Below, piece after piece: positions 1 through 10,177 of a stretch of 12,500 nucleotides of DNA. The notes below the pieces were generated by a model. That model ran no database searches, was not told the origin of the DNA, and saw nothing but the letters and a program-made list of their open reading frames with translations. This DNA is from Halisarca cf. caerulea. Lineage: Eukaryota > Porifera > Demospongiae > Chondrillida > Halisarcidae. A program made the translations under genes and the position numbers. The stretch is from positions 709,101-721,600 of the forward strand of contig CAUJGJ010000083.1 of the NCBI GenBank assembly GCA_963170055.1, written 5' to 3'. The first letter of the stretch is position 1, and every line of letters begins with the position of its first letter.

Positions 1-92
1 AAATAACAAATGAACGGTTATAGTACACCCTCTTGCAAAGTGTACAGTATTTAAAGGCTCACTTTCCATCTACAGAGCCCATATGCGCACAA

Positions 93-154
93 ACACACAC
101 ACACACACACACATACACACACACACGTACACATGCACACATACATGCACACAT

Positions 155-250
<96 letters not shown>

Positions 251-259
251 GTACACACA

Positions 260-314
<55 letters not shown>
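93..314. repeat. (CA)n microsatellite in copy A intron 2
   Basis: About 220 bases of near-pure CA with a few CGTA, CATA and CATG interruptions. In the copy A transcript it reads (GU)n, about 200 bases past the exon 2 donor. Copy B intron 2 has no equivalent long tract, so it expanded after duplication or was lost in B. Confidence 0.97.
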
Positions 315-316
<2 letters not shown>

Positions 317-404
317 TATCATGGAAAATACATAATACCATAGAGATACTAGATAATGCATACACACATTACAGTATGTGGAGGTAGTCTTACACAAACA
401 TACA

Positions 405-510
405 GGCATGCATTCTCACACAACCTTACAGGTACTCTAAGAAAACCTTATAGGCACACGTTCACTCTCTGAATTAAAAACCGTACAGGTACACTCTTAA
501 ACAGTCTCAC
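405..510. repeat. Degenerate minisatellite at the start of copy A intron 2
   Basis: Counterpart of the copy B array. It contains GTGAGACTGT at the real donor, GTGAACGTGT near 456-465 and GTGAGAATGC at 410-419 on the transcript strand, with ACCTGTA/ACCTTATA spacers. It is more decayed than the copy B array. Confidence 0.55.
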
Positions 511-1376
511 TGGGTTAGTGGTGTAGGAAAATCCTGTGCCTGGAGGCTGATCCACATACATGAGGTTAGCAAAGGAATTCCATCCATTCATGTTGTACAC
601 TGGCGCTGTCGTGTTGGGAGGGAGGAGGAAGGGGCCATTCTCCGAGAACAGACCTAGCATACTGGAGCAGCCAGGACCTCCAGTCAACCACACCACCAGA
701 GGATCACTACTGGGCTCATGTCGGCTCTCAAACAACCAAAAGAAGTAGAAATCCCCGTGTGTTTTGTTCACCTATTGGAAAAAGGTGATGATTTGAAGGT
801 ATACAATGATTGCTTCTAATTAGCTGCTTCTCCGCATAGTACAAATTTAAATTGAAATCATCCCTACCTGAATATGTAAATTTTAGCTGCAGTATATAAT
901 CATAGACACTGTATACAACGTATAGTATCTATGATATAATCCAACAGCAGAGAACCATGAAAAGGTTTGAAGTGTAAGATTTTCAGAGCTGTCGATATTG
1001 CAACCCACTTTCAAGGGGGATCTTAAACTGTTTCGCAGACTGACTGACTAAATTAAGTGATAATATGCTTAATTGGGTCGGACCAGCAGCGGACTATGCA
1101 AGTATTCAATTTCCTTTGTCCGGATCCACAATCAGACCCCAACAGGTACATGTACCAGTTGTCTGCTGACAAAAACTAATAAGTACCACAATACATTGTG
1201 ATTCGCACGAGAGCTAACTGCAATGCAAAATCAGCTACACTAGTCATGTGCACTCATTCCCTCACTTCTATGTAGCCATGAACTTGAGTGACATTGTCAG
1301 GCCACGGGTAGGTTGATTTCACCACAAGAAAGCACAGAGAAGCGACCAACACTGCAAACAAGACCTGCGAATTCAT
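511..1376 (-). CDS. Serine carboxypeptidase (S10), copy A, 5' part only (exons 1-2)
   Basis: Paralogue of copy B in the same orientation, cut by the left window edge. Exon 1 (1266-1376) gives 37 residues: a signal peptide, then YPWPDNVTQVHGYIE, identical to copy B over those 15 residues. Exon 2 (511-771) gives 87 residues including WLTGGPGCSS and DQPPGTGFSYT. Both exons end at GTGAG donors and exon 2 follows a CAATAG acceptor, all in phase 0 as in copy B. Exon 2 differs from copy B at about 11 of 87 residues, mostly clustered in one loop (PPNTTAPVYNMN against PSGKTVPEFNQY), which adds a sequon (NTT). The start has two extra codons (MNSQVLF against MKVLF). The catalytic Ser, Asp and His exons are outside the window, so activity cannot be judged; nothing visible is broken. 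Confidence 0.92.
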
Positions 1377-1457
1377 TTTTCGCCTCCGACTGATGCTAGC
1401 TAGTCGTAGGTCACGCGCTTGCCTACATACAAAAAATTATTAATTGGGTGGCTCTTC
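1377..1457 (-). promoter_or_regulatory. Copy A upstream region, diverged duplicate of the copy B promoter
   Basis: The stretch GTCGTAGGTCACGCGC...CTACATACAAAAAA (1404-1437) aligns with GTCGACAGTCACGTGC...CCACAAGGAAACAAAAA upstream of copy B (from about 12407 to 12439). So the promoter was duplicated with the gene. Here the E-box core reads CACGCG (GTCACGCG at 1410-1417), and the divergent ATG seen beside copy B is absent at the aligned place. Confidence 0.45.
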
Positions 1458-1478
1458 AAAAAAAAAAAAAAAAAAAAA
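1458..1478. repeat. Run of 21 A upstream of copy A
   Basis: Pure A tract 80-100 bases upstream of the copy A start codon, directly followed by TGGCGCC. It could be a retroposed poly(A) tail, a nucleosome-free promoter tract or a plain homopolymer. The sequence to its right (1479-1700) is unusually rich in CpG for this window. Confidence 0.7.
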
Positions 1479-1716
1479 TGGCGCCACGTAACGTTAGTGT
1501 TCACGTAAATCGTTCGTCCGACCATAAGTATAGAGTATCTATGGTCCGACACAGACCAATTAGGGTATGCGCGCATAAGTCCATTTGTCTGCAGCGGAGG
1601 CCTGTGGACTGGATATCCGTGCTGTCAGGGTAGCATCTCCACTTCGCAGCAGGTTCGTCACCGTGCCGTCGCCGATCACCGCGGGACTTACTCAGTAACT
1701 TGGCGTATTAAGAATA

Positions 1717-1893
1717 CAGTGGAACCTCTTATGACAAACTCCCCAAATAGTGGAACCCTCTCTATAGCAGATTACTTTTGCGAGTCCAAATACATTGCTG
1801 TGTATGTAAAGTAATCTAAATTATAGTGGAAACCTCTGTATAACACACTACGTTATCTGTTCCCAAAGTGTCCGTTATAGAGAGGTTCCACTT
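1717..1893. mobile_element. 177-bp nested TA-flanked MITE remnant
   Basis: CAGTGGAACCTCT begins at 1717 and its inverse ends at 1893 (AAGTGGAACCTCT reversed), with TA on each side. Two further copies of AGTGGAA(A)CCTCT lie inside in direct orientation (from about 1749 and 1825). AGATTACTTT/AAAGTAATCT forms an inner inverted repeat (1769-1778, 1808-1817). Looks like one element inserted in a relative. Confidence 0.55.
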
Positions 1894-2020
1894 TATTGCG
1901 ATAGGACTAGCAACTCCTACACAAAGTACACAGAACTAGACTGGTTCAATAAATAGTTCTCTTGCTTCTAGCTGTTGCATATTGTTAAATAAACCAATTA
2001 GATCTTGAGGACTCAGTATG

Positions 2021-2852
2021 CAGTGGAAACCCTCTATTCTGGACGTCTTGGAACCTGAAAGGACTGCCCTTATTATCAAGGTGTCCTCATTTATAAGGGG
2101 TTGAATATGTTCTATGCAGTGGTAGCGGAATGTGTAAACTTTGTAGAGAGGCGGTGTATGATGCACATAGCTAGCAAATGTATATGTGCATATTAATTAT
2201 TCTTCAATACTGCTTGAGAGGCAGCATCAAACTTTTTTTACTAAATTTTTGAATATTGAATGGTGTCAATGTAGACATGTGTGAGAATGCATAGAATCAC
2301 ACTATAGTATTAAAATATTCATGAAATCAGATATTTTGCAATTTATGGGGGCATTTTTCAGTATAATATAACAAGCATTACAGCATAACTAAAGAATTTA
2401 GGGGAGGGGGCACCGTTCCCCTTTCAAATATATGGAAGATTTAGGGAGAGGCAACTAGCTAGCATGCCTCCCCCCGGGCCCTATTCCACTGCCTATGCTA
2501 TGGTAATGTATATATAATCAGTTGGTTCTGCTAGCTGTATCCACATTAGAGGGCCAAGGTGTCCACATATTGCAATTCAAGCAGGGTTCTGGATTAGAGG
2601 GCTCCGGATCCATTGTATGCTTGTAACTTGCTCATATTAGTATGTACAGTGCAGGGAACTCCTCTGTATTCCAGACATGCGCCTTGCATGGGACCAGGAA
2701 TGAATGTTCTGATTATTGAGGTATCCTAGGGGTTAAAGATGTACCATGGCAAAGAATGAGAATCATTTGGTTCCAGTGGTGTGTCCACAGTCACGCGAAC
2801 TGTGAAAGGGTGCCTACAATTTAGGGGTCTGGACTATAGAGGGACTCCACTG
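2021..2852. mobile_element. Decayed ~830-bp inverted-repeat element with iterated end motifs
   Basis: CAGTGGAAACCCTCTATTCT (2021-2040) followed by GGAC corresponds to the reverse of TCTGGACTATAGAGGGACTC ending in CACTG at 2852, with TA following. Related motifs (TTCTGGATTAGAGGGCTCC, CTCTGTATTCCAGAC) recur inside near 2586 and 2657. No transposase frame; the left TA is displaced by two bases. It may be several fused elements. Confidence 0.4.
2144..2230 (+). repeat. Dispersed direct repeat, left copy
   Basis: TAGAGAGGCGGTGTATGATG and CTTCAATACTGCTTGAGAGG followed by CAGCATCAA recur in the same order at 2874-2961 with roughly 80% identity, about 730 bases away. Low-copy repeat of unknown nature in the intergenic region. 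Confidence 0.6.
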
Positions 2853-2873
2853 TATAGCTGGTTTAGTATTCCT

Positions 2874-2961
2874 TTAGAGGGGCAGTGTACGATGCATGTG
2901 GCAATTGAATGTACTGTAATGATATAATCCTTCGATACTGCTTGCATGAGAGGCAGCATCA
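2874..2961 (+). repeat. Dispersed direct repeat, right copy
   Basis: TTAGAGGGGCAGTGTACGAT, then CCTTCGATACTGCTTGCATG and AGAGGCAGCATCA. It matches the block at 2144-2230, with a variable 30-base middle. Confidence 0.6.
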
Positions 2962-3141
2962 TTTTTTGGTTATATATAAATTCACAGCATGCATGCATGC
3001 ATCTCCTATCCTGCACTGCATGCATGTTGTACATAAAATAGCACATTATTGTTATTGTACATTCAATTTGTCAAACATGTATAATATTACTAGTAATAAT
3101 TATGTGAAATGAACTATTACAATAGCCTGAATAGCTACACA

Positions 3142-3147
3142 TGTATT
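3142..3147 (-). promoter_or_regulatory. Possible variant polyadenylation signal (AATACA) of copy B
   Basis: No AATAAA or ATTAAA occurs on the minus strand in the roughly 500 bases after the stop codon at 3319. AATACA, a known weak variant, lies about 170 bases past the stop; AATGAA near 3180 is another option. Confidence 0.2.
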
Positions 3148-3318
3148 ATGTGCACAGCGCAATACAATTCACTTTGATGTTCATTATCATTGAATTTCAC
3201 TCGCACACATGTGCATCATTACACAAACACAGTGTATGTAAGCAATGTATATACTGTACCTAATGGCGGCTATAGTTCTAGGTCACGTGGTCGTGACGAA
3301 TGCATTCAATGAGGTGAA

Positions 3319-3369
3319 TCACTTTGTAAATGGTTTGTCATTGAGGAATGTATCCAACATCTGCAACGC
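3319..3369 (-). CDS. Copy B exon 14: C-terminal helix and stop codon
   Basis: Sixteen codons (ALQMLDTFLNDKPFTK) plus TGA at 3319-3321, after acceptor GTGTAG. It matches the C-terminal helix of S10 enzymes that follows the GHMVP...DQP motif (pattern ALxMLxxFL). Confidence 0.88.
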   Translation of the reverse strand, partial: ALQMLDTFLNDKPFTK

Positions 3370-3474
3370 CTACACATGTAGAATGAACAGGAGATGTGGT
3401 GTAGACACTAGTATCAATGCAGGTTACTCATCATAAACACACACATGTATATTATATTGCACATACATGCACAC

Positions 3475-3516
<42 letters not shown>

Positions 3517-3545
3517 CACACACCACACACACACACACACACACG

Positions 3546-3586
<41 letters not shown>

Positions 3587-4609
3587 TCACATACATACCA
3601 TACATACATATGTGCAGTGAAACCGTACTTGAAGACCACCTGTCTATAAAGACCACTCTGGATAGGTCCAGGAACAACAAATGAGTACTGTTGCACCTCT
3701 AAGTAAGGACTACAAGTTTGTTGGTCCCTTGAGTGATCTCTATATACACAGGTTTCACTGTTCCAGTACTACAAACTGTCCATTAGTTACAGTACATAAG
3801 GTGGCTTTTGCAAGATCAGGTAAATGTCTCACAAAAGCTGAATTCACAACATACTCAGATAAATACAATATTGAGTTACCCCACTGTCCAAATAGATCAG
3901 CTTAAAAGTGAACAATCATAAAATCCCTCCTTTGCAAACACTTTAACCTTGCATGAGTTTTGACTTGCAGGCTTCACACACAAAACTCACATTCTTTGGT
4001 TGGTCCATTGGTACCATGTGACCAGCGTTGAAGACCTCCAGGAAGGTGAGACCATCAGCACTCCTGGACCTACCAGCCTGCATTGAGGGATAGCAGCTAA
4101 CCACACAGTGACCTACTGCATGTTGCGTCACACAATAAGAACTATAGCACAGTGTTCTCTCCCAATACCCATCCACACCACACATACGTATCACAGGAAT
4201 CCACCCCTCTGTGGTGGTGTATGGGCACACATACGGTACATGCATGTCTGCGTGTGAGTGTGTGTGTGGGGGGGGGGGGGGTACATGTATGCATCAGCTA
4301 CCACATTCACAGAAGTGAAGAACTATCCAGATATCCGATCAAGTAGATTACATGGCAAACAATAGACATATTTTTTACAAAATCTTACCGGGGTTCCAGC
4401 AATATCCCAGTTCTGGACTGTAGCTTTATCAAATGCTTCCTATGTAGAGACAAGATAATGTTTACACCATATATAGCTACAGACATACGTACCAGTGACA
4501 GAACAAAGGTTTACCTTTCCAGCCCAAGTCATGTTGTAGGTCCACTCTTGTCCTCCGATATAATTGCAGATGTAGTCTTCATTTCCACTATAGACCAGCA
4601 CTGTGTGTG

Positions 4610-4683
<74 letters not shown>

Positions 4684-5908
4684 TACGTATGTGTGTGTGT
4701 GTGTGTGTGAGTGTATGTGTGTGTGTGTGTTTGTGCATGTTTGAGCATGCATATGTATGTGTCCATGTGTTCATGCATACATGTGGTTGCACATGTCCAT
4801 TTACATAAAGAGTGCATACAAAAGAAACAAGACAACATGAGGTAATAAATGACCAACCCAAAAGGTACACTGTGTTCCCATGTGTTCTTATAACCACATA
4901 TCGTGCACACATACCTCTTCTGTGTCTTGCCAGTACAACTGCAACATCTTGCTGGAAGCTATCGATCCAGTCTCCAAGAAGCTGTACAAGATAATGCAAT
5001 CGGGTTATACACACCACAATCAATCAAACACATGAAATTATTCACCTCACAGTGTTAGACTTAACCAACTTAAGCAAAGTAAATTACAAACTGTATATTC
5101 ACAATACAATTGATGCAGACCATTGAAACCATAGCACATAGCACACATACATATTTGTACTTCAGGAAATAAACAAGAAGGCTGCTCGATATTACGTATT
5201 TGTAATGATAATTATTATTTCTAATTTCTAATTATGACCTGTGATTACGTACATGAGAACATAGCTAATACAACAGCGAAATGTACAATTAACCAGTTTT
5301 TAATTGGGGGTGTGAAAATTTCAAAAAAACCATTCAATATTCTAAAATTCACACAAAGTGGGGTTAGTGAATGGCAATTTTATTTAGTAGAGCAAGTTCT
5401 ATTTCAATAGAATAATGATAATGTATGAAATTGTGTGTGCGTGTGTGCGTGTGTGTGTGTGTGCTGCATGTGTGTGTGTGCGGGTGTGTGTGTATGTGTG
5501 TGCGTGTACATTTGGTGTGCATTAAATGGAGCACCATCATACACAATGGTACTGTACATTTATACTCAGATTTTCTATAACATTGGACCACATATTGACA
5601 TATAACTCCACCATAGTAGAAACCTCTGGCCATGACCACCCTGGCAACCTTCGCAAGGTGTACCAATGCTGGTTGCCCACAGAGTGTTGAAGAGTACTGT
5701 GATCTATAGTACACCACTTGTCTGTCAAGCCCAACAAATACCCCTACCATCCAGTCTTATCAGTGCTTACCAGTGCGTGAACTAGCATATTGCACTCTTC
5801 CCATCTTATGTTCTTTGGTATGCCCAGCTCTGCACGGATGTCATCTCGAGCTAAGAACTTATCCACCTACAAAGAGCGAACAGACCATAACAAAAGTGCT
5901 GTAATCTT

Positions 5909-5977
<69 letters not shown>

Positions 5978-6001
5978 CACACACACACGCACACACACAC
6001 A

Positions 6002-6043
<42 letters not shown>

Positions 6044-6088
6044 ACATGCACACACACACGCACACACACACACACACACACGCACGCC

Positions 6089-6130
<42 letters not shown>

Positions 6131-6150
6131 CATGCACACACACACGCACG

Positions 6151-6181
<31 letters not shown>

Positions 6182-7844
6182 TTATTAGCTATAATACTAT
6201 AGGTATTATAGCTAATAAGCTATAATACCTATAGTAGCTGTAATTGTTTTCCCTCAATGATGAGGGAAAAACAATTACAGGCAAAAATTTTCTGCCACGA
6301 TAATCATGTGCAGCAAATACTGGACCAAGCTACTGTAACTATGTACAGTGGGACTTGCTGAGTAGGTACCTGGTTTTCTACATACGTACTTCTGGATGGT
6401 AAGTACTCCTCATTCTGTCACTGTGTATATCTCATAAATCAACCAACCCTCATAGTAAGTACCTGATAACAAGTGCTGATTTTGTGTCCCCTTCGAGGTA
6501 TGTACTAAGCAAATTTCACTGTATATGCACATGTTACATTGTAATAAAAGCGGGACTCTAAGGTATCTGCAATCGAAACCACGGTTGCCACATCTACAAG
6601 GAACGTTTCCTGATTTACAGAACTCTTGGATAAATCGTAATACACTTTGGGAACAAGTGCTAGAACCACACTAGCTAAGGAATACACACTTCACAAACAA
6701 GACCATACCTGTGAGAAGTCGTAGCAGAGTGGAGGGTAGGTGCACTCCTTCCTAATGTCATAGACGTTGATACTAGAAAAATAGAAGCACAGCATGCAGT
6801 GAGGTATATTGCACCAGCAAAGTACCACCATATGTCAGGAAATTTTCACAGTGCAAAAATTTGTGGCTAGTGTCATTTTTTTTTGGGGGGGGGTATAAAT
6901 TTTCATGGATAAAAATCATGACTTCTGGCTACAGATTGTGCAACAAAAGGTCTTCTTTGTTTTGGAAGCATTTACTGTCCTAGGGATGAAATAGTACCTT
7001 GTTCATTTCTCGAATAGATGTAGTACATAGGCGGATCCAGACTAAAAAATTGGATGGTGCCTGACAGTATATTAGTAAATGCCATTCTGCTGGGATGCTG
7101 TGGGTACTGCATGCATGGCATTCTATTATCTATGGTACTGGTATACATTGTCACTTGTAAGGCTTCAATTAATGTGGTCATTGTTGCGTAAGCATCCTTT
7201 GTCATAAAAATGGCCGACCATTCGCGAAGCGCTTTTTTGGTGTATAATACAAGAACGCAGAAGGCTAGTAATAGCTTTAAGCGATTTCTTGATGTTAAGG
7301 ATGTTCAGGAATATAACATTAATTTGAATCAATATGGTAAATAGTTATCTGTATCTACTTTTACCTTACTAAATCTAACTACTTTTGTAAAGCTCAGTTT
7401 TAAAGAGATCTACTTTTTCTCCTTGGGTTTGTGTCTTGGGGTGGTGCCTAGGCACCCCAGGCACCACCCTGGATCCGCTTCTGTAGTATGCCGATCTGTT
7501 GAGAGTGAACCAGCAAAGATCTAGCAGGTGGGCTGTAGTTCTCTCAGTGGTTCTTTGTATTTGTTTTATTGCGGAAGCTTGAAGACTATTTACAAAGATA
7601 CATTTGTAGCGACATTCCTTAGGGGTATCTAAGAAAAATCAAACTAAGAATATAACTTATCTAAGCCAAGCACATTGTATGATGGATCCTTGCATGCAAA
7701 CAAATCCTATGAGCAAAAGTGGTACATGATCCTGTCAGAATTCGTTTCTTTCATTGAAGTTCACAGATGAACAATTTGCTGATCGCTTTCAATGGTGAAA
7801 ACCACATAATTTATTAGCCATGAAGCGCGCGCATACACACACAT

Positions 7845-7900
<56 letters not shown>

Positions 7901-8197
7901 TACACACCTTCTGCCCAGAGTCCTTTCAGCACTTTCCAGAACAAAAGCTTCAATAATCTGCAGAGAAATAAACAAAATATATTTATGACATTGTGAGTAT
8001 GTGTGTGTGGGCCTAGTATAATGTGTATGCACATACACCCATAATATTACAAGACCATTTCCTAAAAATCTTGATTCAGCTATTTAAGGATCGATACATA
8101 CCACAAATTTCTACAAAAAGCTGTTGGTATTAGCTTGCATGTACATATAGTGTGCGTGTGTGTGTGTGTGTGTGTATGTGTGTGTGTGTGTGTGTGT

Positions 8198-8242
<45 letters not shown>

Positions 8243-10019
8243 TGTCTGTGTGTGTGTGCACGTCCGTGTGTGTGTGAATAAGTAGATGTTGGTGTGTACA
8301 AGAACAATGTGTATATGTACATACATTACATGCATGTGTCTACAACAATGCAAGCAGCTAGTGTGTGTTCATTTGCAATTTTGTGCAGAAGTCCACTTGT
8401 ACACACTCACCTGGCACTCCTCCAGAGCAGGTAGGAAGGCGTGAGCATCAATAAGTGGGCGGCAGGCATCATAGAGACCTTTGGCCACGTCCAGCTCTCC
8501 CTGACTTATTAGTTTGTGCTCATACGCAAACTACAGCACACCAAAGAATGAGCAGTGACAATGAGGAAGTACAAGTAGATGTGAGAGTGAGAAGTCAATG
8601 TACAGAGGAAAGGCTGTCAAATTTCACAAGTGCACTGCATCAGTATCAGTATTGGAAATCTCCTTTAGTCTGGGGAACCAACAGCCCGGGGCTACTGCTA
8701 CAGTGGGCCCCACTTAATCGCATAACAGTTAAAGGAATATTCTGGTTAATGGAATATAATCTCCAAGTACAGAATCATTTGTATATAATATGCACTATAG
8801 TAAAAGAACTGCTTAAAGGAATACCACTTAAAGGAATATTCTGGATATAGGAATAAAAATTTCACATCACTTACATTCAAAGAGTATATAAACCATACTG
8901 CTTATAAGAATAGCATTGTAAATGCAGGTTTATCCGAGTCAGTTATAGCTACCCTACAACAAAAAATCAATAACATTGCTTATTACTTCTTAAAATTCCC
9001 ATTTTAAACAGGTTATCCAATTCACTGCAAATGTTTATGTTGCTCACACATACATACATACATACATACATTAAATATACATAAAGACCGGCCCCACTAT
9101 TGGCACAGCAGGAAAGTATGTTCTGGATAAAGGAATATTCTGGATAATGGAATAATTCTGCCTGGTCCAGAGGGTATGCGATTAACAGGGGCCCACTGTA
9201 TATAAGGCACCAGCAACTGTATACACATCACAAAATCACTAGTAGAAATCGCATTTGACCTTTGCTAGGACAAACAGCTGACCCAATATTATATTGGTAG
9301 GACATTTTGAAGATGGATCAGTTGTTTCTAACTATCATAGATTATATATGTACGTACATGTGTACATACATACATAATACAAATGAATCTTTAGCACTAA
9401 ACCTTGAAATTGGTAAACAAATTGACACTCGACTGTGATACCCAACAACAGAGACTCAGCTTTCAGTTTTAGCAGTCAGCCAAATGGCTGACCCAACTCA
9501 ATTTTGGTCAGCCATATTCATGTTTTGTTTGGAAAATGGCAGATGCAGCCAGCTATTTCTAGCTCTACATAAATGTAGCGACACCTCATTAATAATTCTC
9601 TATATACAATTATACTGCTACTATTGCTGTGTCAATATGTACATACGTACATTCTGTATATACAGTGCATGCGCACTGAAATGTGGGCTACAACGGTCAA
9701 TACAAAGGGACATAGAATCAAAAGGCAGGCAAACGTCACGTGCAGCATACAGATTCATTCAAGCACACAATATATACTGCACGCATGTACATATGTACCT
9801 TAGCATATGCATTGTACTGGACTTTTGGATCAACCCAACCATTCCCAATACCTGTGATAGACAAGAAAGCAAAACAAAATCATAATCACAGAAAACTATG
9901 TAACAAGCTGATTCATGTTTATACACGTACATATGCACGTACATACATGTGGCCAATGTTCCACTCTTGGAATGTGATTTAACCAGTAATGCACACATAC
10001 ACACACACACGCACACACA

Positions 10020-10076
<57 letters not shown>

Positions 10077-10091
10077 ACACACACACATACA

Positions 10092-10150
<59 letters not shown>

Positions 10151-10177
10151 ACACACACACACATACACACACATACA

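Larger units (their letters stand above)
1894..3318. other. Intergenic region between copy B stop and copy A promoter
   Basis: No coding exon recognised on either strand. Besides the inverted-repeat elements and the paired direct repeats listed separately, it is AT-rich with short G-rich patches (2400-2475). The first ~200 bases beyond 3318 (towards 3100) must include the copy B 3' untranslated region. Confidence 0.6.
6773..7907 (-). other. Copy B intron 7 (1135 bases)
   Basis: Phase 2 intron holding the (GU)n tract at its 5' end, the 458-bp inverted-repeat element and a T9G9 junction (6876-6893) near the 3' end. No coding exon recognised on either strand. Confidence 0.7.

Noticed and set aside
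33..409. Long frames encoding alternating His-Thr or Cys-Val in the first CA tract, and similar ones at 3414-3696, 5790-6202 and 9759-10374
   Set aside because: They are simple translations of (CA)n/(TG)n microsatellites, open in several frames on both strands because the repeat has no stop codons. Not genes.
1478..1633. Divergent plus-strand gene upstream of copy A
   Set aside because: A 51-residue frame without recognisable features. The A-run and CpG patch make chance or a repeat more likely; kept only as an observation.
3245..3436. 63-residue plus-strand frame
   Set aside because: Shadow of copy B exon 14 and its 3' untranslated region on the opposite strand.
3681..3905. 74-residue plus-strand frame in intron 13
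   Set aside because: It starts inside the 146-bp inverted-repeat element and resembles nothing; no splice or promoter support.
3943..3990. Alternative C-terminus by reading through the exon 13 donor (15 extra residues)
   Set aside because: The extension is unlike S10 C-termini, GTGAGT is a strong donor, and exon 14 at 3369 supplies the expected C-terminal helix.
4440..5023. Retained intron 10 giving one long reading frame
   Set aside because: Intron 10 is 314 bases, so read-through from exon 10 enters exon 11 in the wrong frame. The spliced product restores the family sequence exactly, so retention would be non-functional.
6972..7205. 77-residue minus-strand frame in intron 7
   Set aside because: It crosses the left end of the 458-bp element and is not recognisable as a transposase or other domain.
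8455..8850. 131-residue plus-strand frame
   Set aside because: It is antisense to copy B exon 6 and then runs into the MITE at 8701; no recognisable protein.
9484..9885. 133-residue plus-strand frame in intron 5
   Set aside because: It overlaps exon 5 on the opposite strand and a decayed direct repeat; composition is not protein-like.
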